This document shows positions 35,724-44,711 of a DNA stretch of 64,000 bases, one piece after another (the first letter of the stretch is position 1; every line of letters starts with the position of its first letter). Made by a program: the position numbers and the translations under genes. Where the stretch lies: assembly GCF_024346055.1 (NCBI RefSeq), contig NZ_JAGQCH010000017.1, forward strand, positions 1 through 64,000, read 5' to 3'. The notes beneath the pieces were generated by a model. It was not told where the DNA came from and made no database searches. It was given only the letters and a program-made list of their open reading frames with translations. Origin of the DNA: Cyanobium sp. Cruz CV13-4-11 (lineage in GTDB: Bacteria; Cyanobacteriota; Cyanobacteriia; PCC-6307; Cyanobiaceae).

Positions 35724-38700
35724 TCAGGCCGCCGGCGGCAAACCGACCACCTGGGTATGGGAGCCGCGGGCCTGGGTGACGCCGATGGTGCGGGTGGCCG
35801 CGGCGATCATCGGCCGGCGGTGACTCACCACCATGAACTGGGCCTGGTCGGCCTGGGCGGCGATCAGGGCCGCCAGGCGCTCCACGTTCACCCCATCGAG
35901 GAAGCTGTCCACCTCGTCGAGCGCATAGAAGGGGGACGGGCGGAAGCGCTGCAGGGCGAACAGGAAGCTCAGGGCGGTCAGGGATTTCTCACCACCCGAC
36001 ATCGAGGCCAGCCGCCGCACCGCCTTGCCCTTGGGGTGGGCCACCAGGGTCAGGCCGCCCTCGAGGGGCTGCTCGGGGTTCTCCAGCTGCAGGTGCCCCT
36101 CGCCGTCGGAGAGGCCGGCGAAGATCGTCTGGAAATGGCCGTCCACGGCCCGGAAGGCCTCCATGAAGGCCTCCTGGCGCAGGGTGGCCACCGTTTCGAT
36201 CCGCAGGAGCAGTTCCTCCCGCTCCTTGCTGAGCACCTCCAGCCGGTCGTCCAGGTCGGCCAGCCGCTGCTCCAGCTGCTCCAGCTCCTCGAGGGCGAGC
36301 ATGTTGACCGGCTCGAGGGCCTCCATGCGCTGCTGCAGCTGGCGCAGGCTCTGCTGCAGCGCCTCCAGGCCGCCATCGCGCACCTCCTCGCTCAGCGCGG
36401 GCCGGGGCTCGGGCAGCTCCCGTTCCATCTGGGCCAGCCGCAGGCCGTGGCTGCGCTGCTCCTCTGCCAGGGCCAGCCGCTCCTCCTGGCGCCGCTGCAG
36501 CTCCCACTGGCGCTGTTGCAGGGCCTGGCGCTGGCCGGCCAGGTGGGCTTCGGCCCCATCCCGGGCGCGGCGCCGTTCGCCGAAGCGGGTCTGCAGCTCG
36601 CTCTGCTGCCGCTCCAGCCCGCTGCGGCGCTCCTGCTCTGCCTGTTGCCGCTCCTTCCAGAGCTGGCGTTCCCCCACCAGGGCCTGCACCGCCTCCACCA
36701 ACCGCCGTTCCTCCCCGGCCAGGGCCTCCAGCTGGCTGCCCAGCCGCTCGGCGCCCAGGGCCCGCTCCCGCCGCTCCGCCTCCAGGCCATCCCGCTGGCG
36801 CCGGGCCTCCACCAGGGCCAGGTCGGCCCGCTCCAGCTCGCTCTGCAGCCCCTGCCAGCGGGCACTGTCGTCGTTGCCCCTGGCGAGACGCTCGGCCTCC
36901 TCCAGCTCCGCCAGGGCCTGGCGCAGGGGGGGCAAGGTCTGATCGAGGGTCTGCATCCGGCGGCCATCGGCCTGAATCGTCTCCTGCAGCTGCTGCAGCC
37001 GGCTGCTCACCTGGTCGCGGCGCTGTTGTTGCGGGACCAGGGTGCGCTCGGCGGCGTTGCGTTCAGCCTGCAGGGCGGCCTGGCGCTGCTGCAGTTCCAA
37101 CAGGACCGGGCGGGCCTCCTCCAGGCTCCGGCCCAGCTCGGCTTCGCGGCGGCGGCAGGCCAGCAGGCTCTCCCCCAGCTCCAGCAGCCGTTGCCGCAGG
37201 GGCTCGGCCTCGTCGCCCTCGCTGCTGCGGCCGAAGCCCAGCTGGCCGGAGCGCTGCTGCAGGCTGCCGCCGGTCATGGCGCCGCTCTTCTCCAGCAGTT
37301 CGCCTTCCAGGGTCACGGCGCGGCAGCGGCCCAGCTCCCGGCGGGCGTCGGAGAGGGTGGCGAACACCAGGGTGTCGCCAAAGACGTAGCGGAAGACATC
37401 GGCATAGACGGGCTCGTGGCGGATCAGCTCCACCGCCCGCCCCACCAGCCCGCCGGCCCCGGCCGAAGCGCCCGGGTTGCCCCGTTGCAGGGCGGCCCCC
37501 CCCGAGCCACCGCTGGCGCCACCACTGCCGCCCCGGATGCGGTTGAGGGGCAGGAAGGTGAGCCGTCCGGCGCGGCGGCTCTTGAGCAGCTCGATCGCCC
37601 GGGCGGCGATGCGGTCGTCCTCCACCACCACCTGGGCCAGCCGCCCGCCCGCCGCCACCTCCAGGGCCACCCGCAGCCGCTCCTCCACCTCGCCCAGCTG
37701 GGCGACCGAGCCGTGGATCCCCTCCAGCCCCGCTTCCAGCAACAGGCGCAGGGCGCCGGTGCCGCGGCTCTCCTGCAGGGTTTCGCGGCGGCTGTCGAGG
37801 CGGGCGATCTCCCGTTCCAGGCCGGTCTGTTCCTGCTCCAGCCGCGCCCGGGTGCGCTGTTGCAGCGCCAGGGCCTCGGCCAGCTCCTGGGCCTGCCGCT
37901 GGCGATCCCCCAGGCCGGCCAGCAGGGTGCGTTCCTGCTCCGCCAGGGCCGCCAGGGCGGCGGAGCCCTCCGCCTGGGCCGCGTCCTCCTGCTGCTCCTC
38001 GCCGCCGAGTTCCTGCAGCCGCTCGCCGGCCTGCCGCAGCCGTTCCTCCAGCTGCTGCCGTTCGGCCAGCAGGGGCGCCAGCTGCTCCTGCAGCTCCTGG
38101 CGCCGGCGGCTGCGGCCCTGCTGCTCCTCCAGCCAGCTGCCGGAGCGCCCGGCCACTTCCCCGAGCCGCCGGCGGGACAGCTCCACCGCCGCCTCGGCCT
38201 CGCGGCAAAGGGCTTCGGCACGGTCGCTGGCGCCGTCGTCAGCCTGGCCGTCGAGGGCCTGGCGCTGCTGGCGCAACGCGGCCTGGTTCTGCTGCAGCTC
38301 CTGGCGACGGCGCTGCAGGTCCTCGGCCTGGTGCCCATGCCGTTCCGCCTGGCGGGCCAGTTCGCGGCCGCTGGTCTCGAGACCGGCCAGTTCGGCCTGC
38401 ACCGCCAGCAGCTGGTCTTCGCCCAGGGTCTTCACTTCGGCCTGCAGCTTCTCGAGGGCGGCGGCGGCGGCGACCACCTCGGCTTCGACGGCGACGATCG
38501 CCTCCCGCTCCTGCTCCTGCTGGCGGTCGAGGCTTTCGAGGCGGCCGGCCAGGGCCAGGCCGTGGGCGCGTGCCTCCTCCCAGGCCAGCACCTGCTCCTG
38601 CAGGCGTCCCTGGTGCAGCCGTTCGCGCAGCTCCTGGTAAGTGCGCGCCTTGGCGCAGTCGCGTTCGAGCTTCTGCCGTGCCGCCAGCAGTTCCTGCTCG

Positions 38701-39344
38701 ACGATGCGGCAGCGCTCCTGCCGTTCGACCACTTCATCGAGCTTGCCCCGGCTCTGCTCGATGCGGGAGTCGAACAGGGCCACGCCGGCCAGCTCGTCGA
38801 TGATGCCGCGCCTGTCGCGGGCACTCATCGACACGATGCGGGTGACGTCGCCCTGCATGACGACGTTGCTGCCCTCAGGATCGACCCGCAGCCGCCGCAG
38901 CTGCGTCTGCAGTTGCTGCAGATTGCAGGGCACCCCATCGGCGCTGAAACTGCTGCTGTAGGTGCCGCCGGGGGCCACCCGCAGCCGCCGGGTAACGCTC
39001 CACTCCCTCTGGCCCCGCTGCAGCCACGGGCCCTGTTCAGGGACGTCCAGACCGTCTTCGGCGCTGTCCGGCTGCCAGTCGCCGAGGTCGAAGCGCACGG
39101 TGACGCTGGTTTCGGCCGCCTTGCCCTCCCGCAGCATGGCGCTGTTGATCAGGTCGGGGAGCCGCTCGGCCCGCATGCCCCGGCTGGTGGCCAGGCCCAG
39201 GCAGAAGAGCACGGCATCGAGGATGTTGCTCTTCCCCGAACCGTTCGGCCCCGTGACCACCGTGAAGCCCTCCTGCAGCGGGATGGCCATCGACCCGCCG
39301 AAGGATTTGAAGTGGGTGAGCTCAACCTGATTGATGTGAACCAA
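35724..39344 (-). CDS. smc: Chromosome segregation protein SMC
   Basis: The 1,206-aa protein starts MVHINQVELTHFKSFGGSMA with Walker A GPNGSGKSNILDAV. Two long Glu/Arg/Gln-rich coiled coils flank a hinge around residues 530-670 (LRVALEVAAGGRLAQVVVED and GDTLVFATLSDARRELG). The C-terminal signature LSGGEKSLTALSFLFALQ-like segment (MSGGEKSLTALSF) and Walker B FYALDEVDSFLDG complete the ABC head. It condenses and organises the chromosome with ScpA/ScpB. Confidence 0.97.
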   Translation of the reverse strand: MVHINQVELTHFKSFGGSMAIPLQEGFTVVTGPNGSGKSNILDAVLFCLGLATSRGMRAERLPDLINSAMLREGKAAETSVTVRFDLGDWQPDSAEDGLDVPEQGPWLQRGQREWSVTRRLRVAPGGTYSSSFSADGVPCNLQQLQTQLRRLRVDPEGSNVVMQGDVTRIVSMSARDRRGIIDELAGVALFDSRIEQSRGKLDEVVERQERCRIVEQELLAARQKLERDCAKARTYQELRERLHQGRLQEQVLAWEEARAHGLALAGRLESLDRQQEQEREAIVAVEAEVVAAAAALEKLQAEVKTLGEDQLLAVQAELAGLETSGRELARQAERHGHQAEDLQRRRQELQQNQAALRQQRQALDGQADDGASDRAEALCREAEAAVELSRRRLGEVAGRSGSWLEEQQGRSRRRQELQEQLAPLLAERQQLEERLRQAGERLQELGGEEQQEDAAQAEGSAALAALAEQERTLLAGLGDRQRQAQELAEALALQQRTRARLEQEQTGLEREIARLDSRRETLQESRGTGALRLLLEAGLEGIHGSVAQLGEVEERLRVALEVAAGGRLAQVVVEDDRIAARAIELLKSRRAGRLTFLPLNRIRGGSGGASGGSGGAALQRGNPGASAGAGGLVGRAVELIRHEPVYADVFRYVFGDTLVFATLSDARRELGRCRAVTLEGELLEKSGAMTGGSLQQRSGQLGFGRSSEGDEAEPLRQRLLELGESLLACRRREAELGRSLEEARPVLLELQQRQAALQAERNAAERTLVPQQQRRDQVSSRLQQLQETIQADGRRMQTLDQTLPPLRQALAELEEAERLARGNDDSARWQGLQSELERADLALVEARRQRDGLEAERRERALGAERLGSQLEALAGEERRLVEAVQALVGERQLWKERQQAEQERRSGLERQQSELQTRFGERRRARDGAEAHLAGQRQALQQRQWELQRRQEERLALAEEQRSHGLRLAQMERELPEPRPALSEEVRDGGLEALQQSLRQLQQRMEALEPVNMLALEELEQLEQRLADLDDRLEVLSKEREELLLRIETVATLRQEAFMEAFRAVDGHFQTIFAGLSDGEGHLQLENPEQPLEGGLTLVAHPKGKAVRRLASMSGGEKSLTALSFLFALQRFRPSPFYALDEVDSFLDGVNVERLAALIAAQADQAQFMVVSHRRPMIAAATRTIGVTQARGSHTQVVGLPPAA

Positions 39345-39446
39345 CGGGCTCAGGCATCAGGCAATGGCACTTTAGCCGAGCTGCTGACGAACTCAAGTCA
39401 CCCTCTCTACGGTGAAGCCACGTCGGCCTCGCCACCACATTCCCCC

Positions 39447-39923
39447 ATGGAAACCGATACCACCCATCCCGCCCCGGACCCCGCTCAGATCGCGGCTCCG
39501 GAACCCACAGGGTCAGGTGAGGCCCAGCGCCTGCAGAAGCAGTTCCGGGACCGCTTCGAGAGCCTGCTGCCCAGCATCCAGAAGGAATGGCCCGAGGTGG
39601 CCCGCCACACCCTCGAGGCCACCCGGGGCAGCTTCGATCACGTGGTGGAGGTGATCAGCCGCCAGAGCGGCGTCACCGCCACCGGCGTCAAGCAGCAACT
39701 GCTGGATCTGGTCAACGTCACCGGTGAACAGGCGGGGCACGTGGTGGACGCGCTGCGCCCCCTGGAGGATCAGCTCGAGCACCTGCTCGATGACCTCAAC
39801 AGCACCCTGCGGCCCCGGATCGAGAAGCCGGTGCGGGAGCGGCCCCTGATGGCCCTCGGCATCGCCGCCGGCGTGGGGCTGGTGGTGGGGCTGCTGCTGT
39901 CCTCGGGTCGGCGGTCGGCATGA
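39447..39923 (+). CDS. DUF883/YqjD-like membrane-anchored protein
   Basis: The 158-aa protein from ATG 39447 has an acidic N-terminus, amphipathic helices (residues ~30-125) and one C-terminal membrane helix (MALGIAAGVGLVVGLLL) with the arrangement RPLMALGIAAGVGLVVG seen in ElaB/YqjD proteins. It overlaps the next gene by 4 bp, the usual two-gene unit with holin-X-type proteins. Confidence 0.72.
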   Translation: METDTTHPAPDPAQIAAPEPTGSGEAQRLQKQFRDRFESLLPSIQKEWPEVARHTLEATRGSFDHVVEVISRQSGVTATGVKQQLLDLVNVTGEQAGHVVDALRPLEDQLEHLLDDLNSTLRPRIEKPVRERPLMALGIAAGVGLVVGLLLSSGRRSA

Positions 39924-40285
39924 GCGGCCAGAACTTCGCCCGCGTCACGGCGCTGATCAGCTCGGTGATGGACCTGCATGTGCGCATCGCCCTGCAGGAG
40001 GCGGATAAGGAAAAGCGGCGCCTGGTGGGCGGTGGGGTGATGCTGGGCATGGGCCTCACCCTGATGACCCTGGCGCTGGTGGCGGCCGAGCTGGTGCTGC
40101 TGCTGTGGCTCCGGGACGCTTTCGCCTTGAGCTGGCTGCAGGCCGCGGCGGCCGTGGCCGCCATCGACCTGGTGCTGGCCGGCCTCAGCCTGCGCATCGG
40201 CGGCCAGATGCTCAAGGGCCCCTACCTGCCCCAGACCACCGCCGGGCTGGTGCGCACCACACGGGCGCTGACGGGGAAGTTCTGA
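39920..40285 (+). CDS. Phage-holin-X/DUF1469-like two-helix membrane protein
   Basis: The 121-aa protein begins MSGQNFARVTALISSVMDLH. It has an amphipathic helix, then two membrane helices (GGGVMLGMGLTLMTLALVAA and LQAAAAVAAIDLVLAGLSL). This is the Hol_X/YqjE pattern. Partnered with the DUF883 protein, it probably acts in envelope stress; nothing indicates a prophage. Confidence 0.68.
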   Translation: MSGQNFARVTALISSVMDLHVRIALQEADKEKRRLVGGGVMLGMGLTLMTLALVAAELVLLLWLRDAFALSWLQAAAAVAAIDLVLAGLSLRIGGQMLKGPYLPQTTAGLVRTTRALTGKF

Positions 40286-40287
40286 GC

Positions 40288-40479
40288 TCAGGTCCAGCGG
40301 CATGCCACCGCCAGGTCGGTGGCCACCTGCCGCGACCGCCGGTCCCGCGTCCAGAGCCGGGCCCGGCCGATCAGGGTCGAGGCCAGCAGGTGGGCGTCCA
40401 GGTAGCCGAGACCACGCCCCATCAGGGCCTGCGCTTCGATCCGGTGATCCACCCAGACGGAGGTGTCGACAAGGATCAC
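40288..40479 (-). pseudogene. VapC PIN toxin with large internal deletion
   Basis: The frame reads MILVDTSVWVDH, the PIN N-terminus, then directly RIEAQALMGRGLGYLDAHLL and ARLWTRDRRSRQVA, the PIN C-terminal half. A normal VapC of this type is about 125-135 aa; here 63 aa remain, so about 65-70 central residues are lost without breaking the frame. The central acidic residue is missing, so it should be inactive. The antitoxin gene upstream is intact and overlaps by 4 bp. Confidence 0.7.
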
Positions 40480-40673
40480 GGCGCCGGCGGGTGGCGGCGG
40501 GGGATGGCCTGCAGCTGGGACTCGCTGGCTCCGAGGGCCACGAGCCGTCGGGCGCTCTCCCGTTCCACCAGGGCCACCAAGGCATGCCGCAGCAACTGGC
40601 TGCGCTCGCTCACTCCGGAGAGTTCCTGTGCCTGGCGAAGGAGGTCGTCATCGAGGGTGACGGTGGTGCGCAT
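40476..40673 (-). CDS. VapB-type antitoxin paired with the broken VapC
   Basis: The 65-aa protein MRTTVTLDDDLLRQAQELSG has the ribbon-helix-helix N-terminus of VapB proteins and a C-terminal toxin-binding tail. It overlaps the truncated toxin gene by 4 bp. It may survive as an orphan regulator. Confidence 0.75.
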   Translation of the reverse strand: MRTTVTLDDDLLRQAQELSGVSERSQLLRHALVALVERESARRLVALGASESQLQAIPRRHPPAP

Positions 40674-40689
40674 GGGAGAGCAGGGATAT

Positions 40690-40935
40690 CAGGCCTTCGC
40701 TGCATTCTTTCAAGCATCATTTGATGCGGTCTGGTCCGAGGCCATGCAGGGGCTCGCACAGGTGGAGTGGCGTCACTTCGATGGCCTCATCCCCGTGAGC
40801 TACGGGATACTCAGCCAGCTGCTGCGGAAGCATCACCTGGTCGTGGCCCTCGACAACCGAACGGTCCCAGGCGGGGAGGACCGGGCAGGATGGAACGGCC
40901 CTGACTGCCGGGCACTGTCAGGCCCTTCCCATTGA
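40690..40935 (+). pseudogene. Decayed copy of the C-terminal domain of the FGE-fold protein next door
   Basis: One frame reads FDAVWSEAMQGLAQVEWRHF then DGLIPVSYGILSQ. This aligns with residues of the downstream 40999-42348 protein, ASEQMQRLERLEVRYF then HGLTPTAYGVHSQ (SExMQxL...ExRxFxGLxPxxYGxxSQ conserved). No FGE domain precedes it. It is a remnant of a duplicated gene. Confidence 0.5.
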
Positions 40936-40998
40936 GCACGGGGATTCGCAACGCCCCAGACTTGGATCACACCATCGTCTGGTCCGGCGTCTCACCCC

Positions 40999-42348
40999 AT
41001 GGCTGATCCAGGAACCGGCTCCAAAGCGCCAGCCGCTGCCCAGCCCTGGCGGGTGTTGCGTTGGCGAAGCCGCCACCAGGCCTATGTGGAACAGGTGAGT
41101 GGGCTGGCGCTGACCCTGATGCGGATCCCGGCGGGGAGTTTTCTGCTGGGGGGGCCTGGAGGCCAGCAGCTGAGTATTGGTGAGTTCCTGATCGGGCAGA
41201 CCCCGGTCACGCAGGCCCAGTGGCGGGTGGTAGCGGCATGGCCCAAGCAGGAACATGAGCTGGACCCCGAGCCCGCTTCCTTGCGAACTGGCCGTGAAGT
41301 AGCTTCCGGCAGCAAAGGTGATGACTTCTTGAATTGGCCGATGGCGAGCGTCAGCTGGTTCGATGCCAGGGAGTTCTGCCTTCGGCTAGCATCAAAAACG
41401 GGACGCCGCTACGGCTTGCCAAGTGAGGCGCGCTGGGAATACGCCTCCCGGGCAGGAAGCGTCACCTCGTTCTGCTACGGGGAGGAGTTGCCGAAGGACC
41501 TCGCCGCCCATGGCGGATCGCCCAGCGACGGACCTGGGGCGGTGGCCCGCTACCCAGCCAATGCCTGGGGCCTGCACGACGTGCATGGCCTGGTATGGGA
41601 ATGGTGCTCCGATCACTGGCGGGAGGAGCTGAGCTCAGCGCTTGTGGAGGGAGAACCCTGGCTGGATCCATTCGGCATCGATTCGCCCCACGGAACCCGC
41701 CATGTGATGCGTGGCGGCAGCTGGGCAAGTCCAGCTGGCCAGTGCTCTTTCGCCTTCCGCAGCAACGGTGGTCATCCTGGAAACGCCTGGAACCAGAATG
41801 GCTTTCGCGTGTGTTGCCTGCCGCCGCAGCGTGCGCAGCCCATGGAGGAGCCTGAGGAGCCACAGATTCCCCTCACGTTGCAACCACTCAATGGCAGGGG
41901 CCGCAACGTGATCACGGGCAAGGCCCAGCTCAAACGGGGCGGGAGCGGCCTTTTCGGACTGCGGCTGGACTTCTCCTTGGCCTCAGAGCAGATGCAACGT
42001 CTGGAGCGTCTGGAGGTGCGCTATTTCCATGGGCTCACCCCCACCGCCTACGGGGTCCATAGCCAGCGGCTGTCGATCGACGGCGAGGAGCGCCCCTTGG
42101 GCCTCGACGGACACCTCACCCCTCCACTGGATTGCCAGCCCGGCCAGGTGCATCACCTGATCTTTGCGGCGGAACTCCTGGGCAGGCCCACCGATGTCGG
42201 CTTCGAGGGCACGGATTATGGCCGCGGGCTTGTGAGGCTCGAGGCCAGTCGCTGCCAGAGCGAAGTGCCCTTCTTCCTCAACCCCGGCGGAGAGATGCTG
42301 CTCAGTCACGAGCAGGACGCCTGGCACGGTCCAGAGGACTACCACTGA
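40999..42348 (+). CDS. FGE-sulfatase/C-type-lectin-fold protein with extra C-terminal domain
   Basis: The 449-aa protein has an FGE (SUMF1) domain at residues ~30-285: LMRIPAGSFLLGGP, QTPVTQAQWRVVA, GLPSEARWEYASRAGS and WGLHDVHGLVWEWCSDHW. It ends with RGGSWASPAGQCSFAFRSNG and NGFRVCCLP. That end corresponds to the variable region of the two DGR-linked paralogues in this window, but its DNA does not match the template. Residues ~290-449 form an additional domain (RYFHGLTPTAYGVHSQ) of unknown family. No signal peptide. It is likely a former or separately evolving DGR-type display protein, upstream of the conflict operon. Confidence 0.8.
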   Translation: MADPGTGSKAPAAAQPWRVLRWRSRHQAYVEQVSGLALTLMRIPAGSFLLGGPGGQQLSIGEFLIGQTPVTQAQWRVVAAWPKQEHELDPEPASLRTGREVASGSKGDDFLNWPMASVSWFDAREFCLRLASKTGRRYGLPSEARWEYASRAGSVTSFCYGEELPKDLAAHGGSPSDGPGAVARYPANAWGLHDVHGLVWEWCSDHWREELSSALVEGEPWLDPFGIDSPHGTRHVMRGGSWASPAGQCSFAFRSNGGHPGNAWNQNGFRVCCLPPQRAQPMEEPEEPQIPLTLQPLNGRGRNVITGKAQLKRGGSGLFGLRLDFSLASEQMQRLERLEVRYFHGLTPTAYGVHSQRLSIDGEERPLGLDGHLTPPLDCQPGQVHHLIFAAELLGRPTDVGFEGTDYGRGLVRLEASRCQSEVPFFLNPGGEMLLSHEQDAWHGPEDYH

Positions 42349-42397
42349 GTATTCATGCAGCAGCAGCCATAGCGGAGGGGATTGGCTAGTTTCTGGG

Positions 42398-42991
42398 ATG
42401 TGGTCTTTGGCGTGCGGCGACCCGGCGATGCAGGAACGTACTACCGGTGGCCTGGTCCCAGCAGAGGAGCCCCCTATCCCCCGCCTGGCCCTGTTGCAGC
42501 GCAGCCCGGAAGAGTACGGTGAAATGTATGCGCAGCATCTGTTCGAGCAGTACAAGTTGGCGGTGGAGATGGCTGATCGGGTCAGTGCTCGGCGGATGCA
42601 GGCCAACACCTTTTTTCTTGGCATCAATACTGGGCTGCTGACTGTGTTCGCTACCCTTGTTAAGGAAAAGCTCCTGGGTGTTGGATGGACAGGGGCTTTG
42701 CCCATCGTGGCTTTGCTGATTCTCTGCTATGTGTGGTGGCGGATCGTGAATAGCTATCGTCAGCTAAATACAGGCAAGTACGAGGTGATTCTAGCGCTGG
42801 AGAAACTACTGCCTGTCGCCCCCTACCATGCCGAATGGATCGCCTTGGGCGAAGGAAAGAATCCAAGAAAGTATCTTCCCCTCACTCACATCGAAAACTG
42901 GGTGCCTCGGCTTTTCGGGCTGCTGTACTTCTTGCTCATGATCGCGGTGCTGGCCTCCGGCCACGGATCTGGCTCGACGCCTCCTGTATGA
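42398..42991 (+). CDS. RipA-like membrane protein
   Basis: The product (197 aa from ATG 42398; ATG 42428 is an alternative) has EYGEMYAQHLFEQYKLAVEM followed by ADRVSARRMQANTFFLGINT, the conserved start of RipA-family octameric membrane proteins. Two close hydrophobic segments follow (TGLLTVFATL and GALPIVALLILCYVWW), then a third near the C-terminus (FGLLYFLLMIAVLA). Such proteins are often coupled with nucleotide- or phage-responsive systems as pore-like effectors (inference). It precedes the DUF4062 gene by 199 bp. GC is lower than in core genes. Confidence 0.65.
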   Translation: MWSLACGDPAMQERTTGGLVPAEEPPIPRLALLQRSPEEYGEMYAQHLFEQYKLAVEMADRVSARRMQANTFFLGINTGLLTVFATLVKEKLLGVGWTGALPIVALLILCYVWWRIVNSYRQLNTGKYEVILALEKLLPVAPYHAEWIALGEGKNPRKYLPLTHIENWVPRLFGLLYFLLMIAVLASGHGSGSTPPV

Positions 42992-43190
42992 ACACTTTGT
43001 CCTCCTTCCCCCAAGCTTCAGGGCGTGCTTCCCTCCAATTTATTGGAGCCATCAAGCTTGATGGTCTCCACTCGACCACTTCTTGTGGCATCAATAAGAT
43101 CGTTGAAAGGATGCTTCTGCTCGCAAGGGCTAGACCCGCTTTGAAGGATGTGTGGCATTGTTTTCACGTGGCCATGACAAGCTGATTTCG

Positions 43191-44705
43191 ATGCAAGCCA
43201 CTAGCTTTTATCTCTCCAGTACGTTCCTTGATCTCAGCCGTGAGCGCGAGCTGTTGGCTGAGTATCTTGGTAAATTTGGGCAGATTGATGTTCAGAGCCT
43301 ATTGGCTAGCCCGGATCGCCCCCTTCAGATGTGTTTGGACGATATTGATCGATGCGACGCTTACATTCTTCTGGTCGGCTCGCGCTATGGGGAGGTTGTT
43401 GAGGGGATGGACGGAGAAATGCGTTCAATCACCCACCATGAATTCTGGTGGGCTGCACAACAGAAAAAGCCAATCTTTGCTTTTTTCCTTTGTTATCCGA
43501 CAGTGGGGCTCAATGATCCAGCGTTGCAGGATTCAGAGGTTAAGGAGCGCCTCATTGAGTTCAAAAAACAGGTGAAGAGTCTTGGGGGAACTCCCGGTTT
43601 GGTCCACAAGCGAGACAATTTGATTGGAGAGGTCCTAGCGGCTATCAACCGGCACCTCGGGTTGAGTCTATCCCGCGATCCTCAGACTTTTTATCTTTCA
43701 CCAAAGAAAGCCACCAATAGCATCGCCCAGGGGACCTTGGCCGGCAAGGATCTCTTCCTGATGATACAGGTAAAGGAAAGGGGTGTGATGTTCGACCTGA
43801 TTCCGGAAGCCATGGCGGCGAATGCTGAAGGCCTTTTTGAGCCAGTGAATGTGGAGTTCGATCCGGCTTCTGGAGTGGAGATCGGGAGTTTGCCTCAGTA
43901 CTTGGAAGAGTGGAGCCAGCAGGCTCAGGATTCCCTCTTGCCTGATCAGGCTGATCAGATTGAGGATGTTGTGATTGAGATTTTTCTCTCGGCGGAGATG
44001 CTGGCCCATTCTCTCAGCGGCAATGATTCCATTGGCGCGTTTCGCCGCGGAGTTGCTTCGATTGCTGATCAGCCATATGTAGTGCGAACGCTCACGCGGG
44101 CACTGGGTCCAAGGATTTTTCACAATAAGTTGCGGAATCGATGGCACAATTCTTCCCGCCATTCTCAGGGACTGCGTGCCTGCTTGCGCTGGCCACTGCC
44201 GAATGGATCAACGGATCAGCACCAGGCTCGTCTACAGTTCAAAGCCAGATTGAAAGACATGGATGCCGATAGCTGTCTGCTGTGTCTTGCAGATCTTCCT
44301 GCCGATTCGATAGAGGCAGGCAGCCTGATCACGGCGATCCTGGAGGCGCCATTGCCGCTTCTCCTACTCTGGCATGCCTGCAGTGCTGGCCTCAAGGACA
44401 GGTTCCGAAACTCCCTTAAGCTCTTGGATCTTGAGGGATTAGCTCCTCCGAAGCTGGGAGACTCCGTTTCTGATGCGGTCTCTGGTCAGGAGAATCCGCC
44501 CATCACCCGCTATCCGATCGATGCTCGAGAATGGAGTTCCCTGTCTTTGGCCACTCGGCGACGCAGTTTGTTTGGCCGAGGTGAGAGCTGGGTCGACGAT
44601 GCGATGCTTTTGGTCGATTGTCCGGATCGCTGGCCCCGCAAGATCCCGGACGTTCAAAGCCGCCCAATGGACCGATTGCAGCTCCGCATCGGACCCTCTG
44701 CCTGA
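43191..44705 (+). CDS. DUF4062 / VMAP-like protein of a ternary conflict system
   Basis: From ATG 43191 the protein is 504 aa. Residues 5-125 are a DUF4062 domain (FYLSSTFLDLSRERELLAEY; DRCDAYILLVGSRYGEVVEG; THHEFWWAAQQKKPIFAFF), a TIR/deoxyribosyltransferase-like fold used for nucleotide sensing or cleavage. Residues ~185-500 resemble VMAP-type regions (vWA-MoxR-associated protein), ending in WVDDAMLLVDCPDRW. A MoxR ATPase gene begins 7 bp downstream and a vWA-type protein follows, which supports the VMAP reading. The base composition is noticeably less GC-rich than the flanks. Confidence 0.68.
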   Translation: MQATSFYLSSTFLDLSRERELLAEYLGKFGQIDVQSLLASPDRPLQMCLDDIDRCDAYILLVGSRYGEVVEGMDGEMRSITHHEFWWAAQQKKPIFAFFLCYPTVGLNDPALQDSEVKERLIEFKKQVKSLGGTPGLVHKRDNLIGEVLAAINRHLGLSLSRDPQTFYLSPKKATNSIAQGTLAGKDLFLMIQVKERGVMFDLIPEAMAANAEGLFEPVNVEFDPASGVEIGSLPQYLEEWSQQAQDSLLPDQADQIEDVVIEIFLSAEMLAHSLSGNDSIGAFRRGVASIADQPYVVRTLTRALGPRIFHNKLRNRWHNSSRHSQGLRACLRWPLPNGSTDQHQARLQFKARLKDMDADSCLLCLADLPADSIEAGSLITAILEAPLPLLLLWHACSAGLKDRFRNSLKLLDLEGLAPPKLGDSVSDAVSGQENPPITRYPIDAREWSSLSLATRRRSLFGRGESWVDDAMLLVDCPDRWPRKIPDVQSRPMDRLQLRIGPSA

Positions 44706-44711
44706 TTCCCA

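Noticed and set aside
35706-39446. Very long plus-strand open frame (over 1,200 codons) antisense to smc
   Set aside because: It is a shadow of GC-rich smc with a Leu/Gln-rich, low-complexity translation. Only its last part from 39447, outside smc, is a real gene (DUF883-like).
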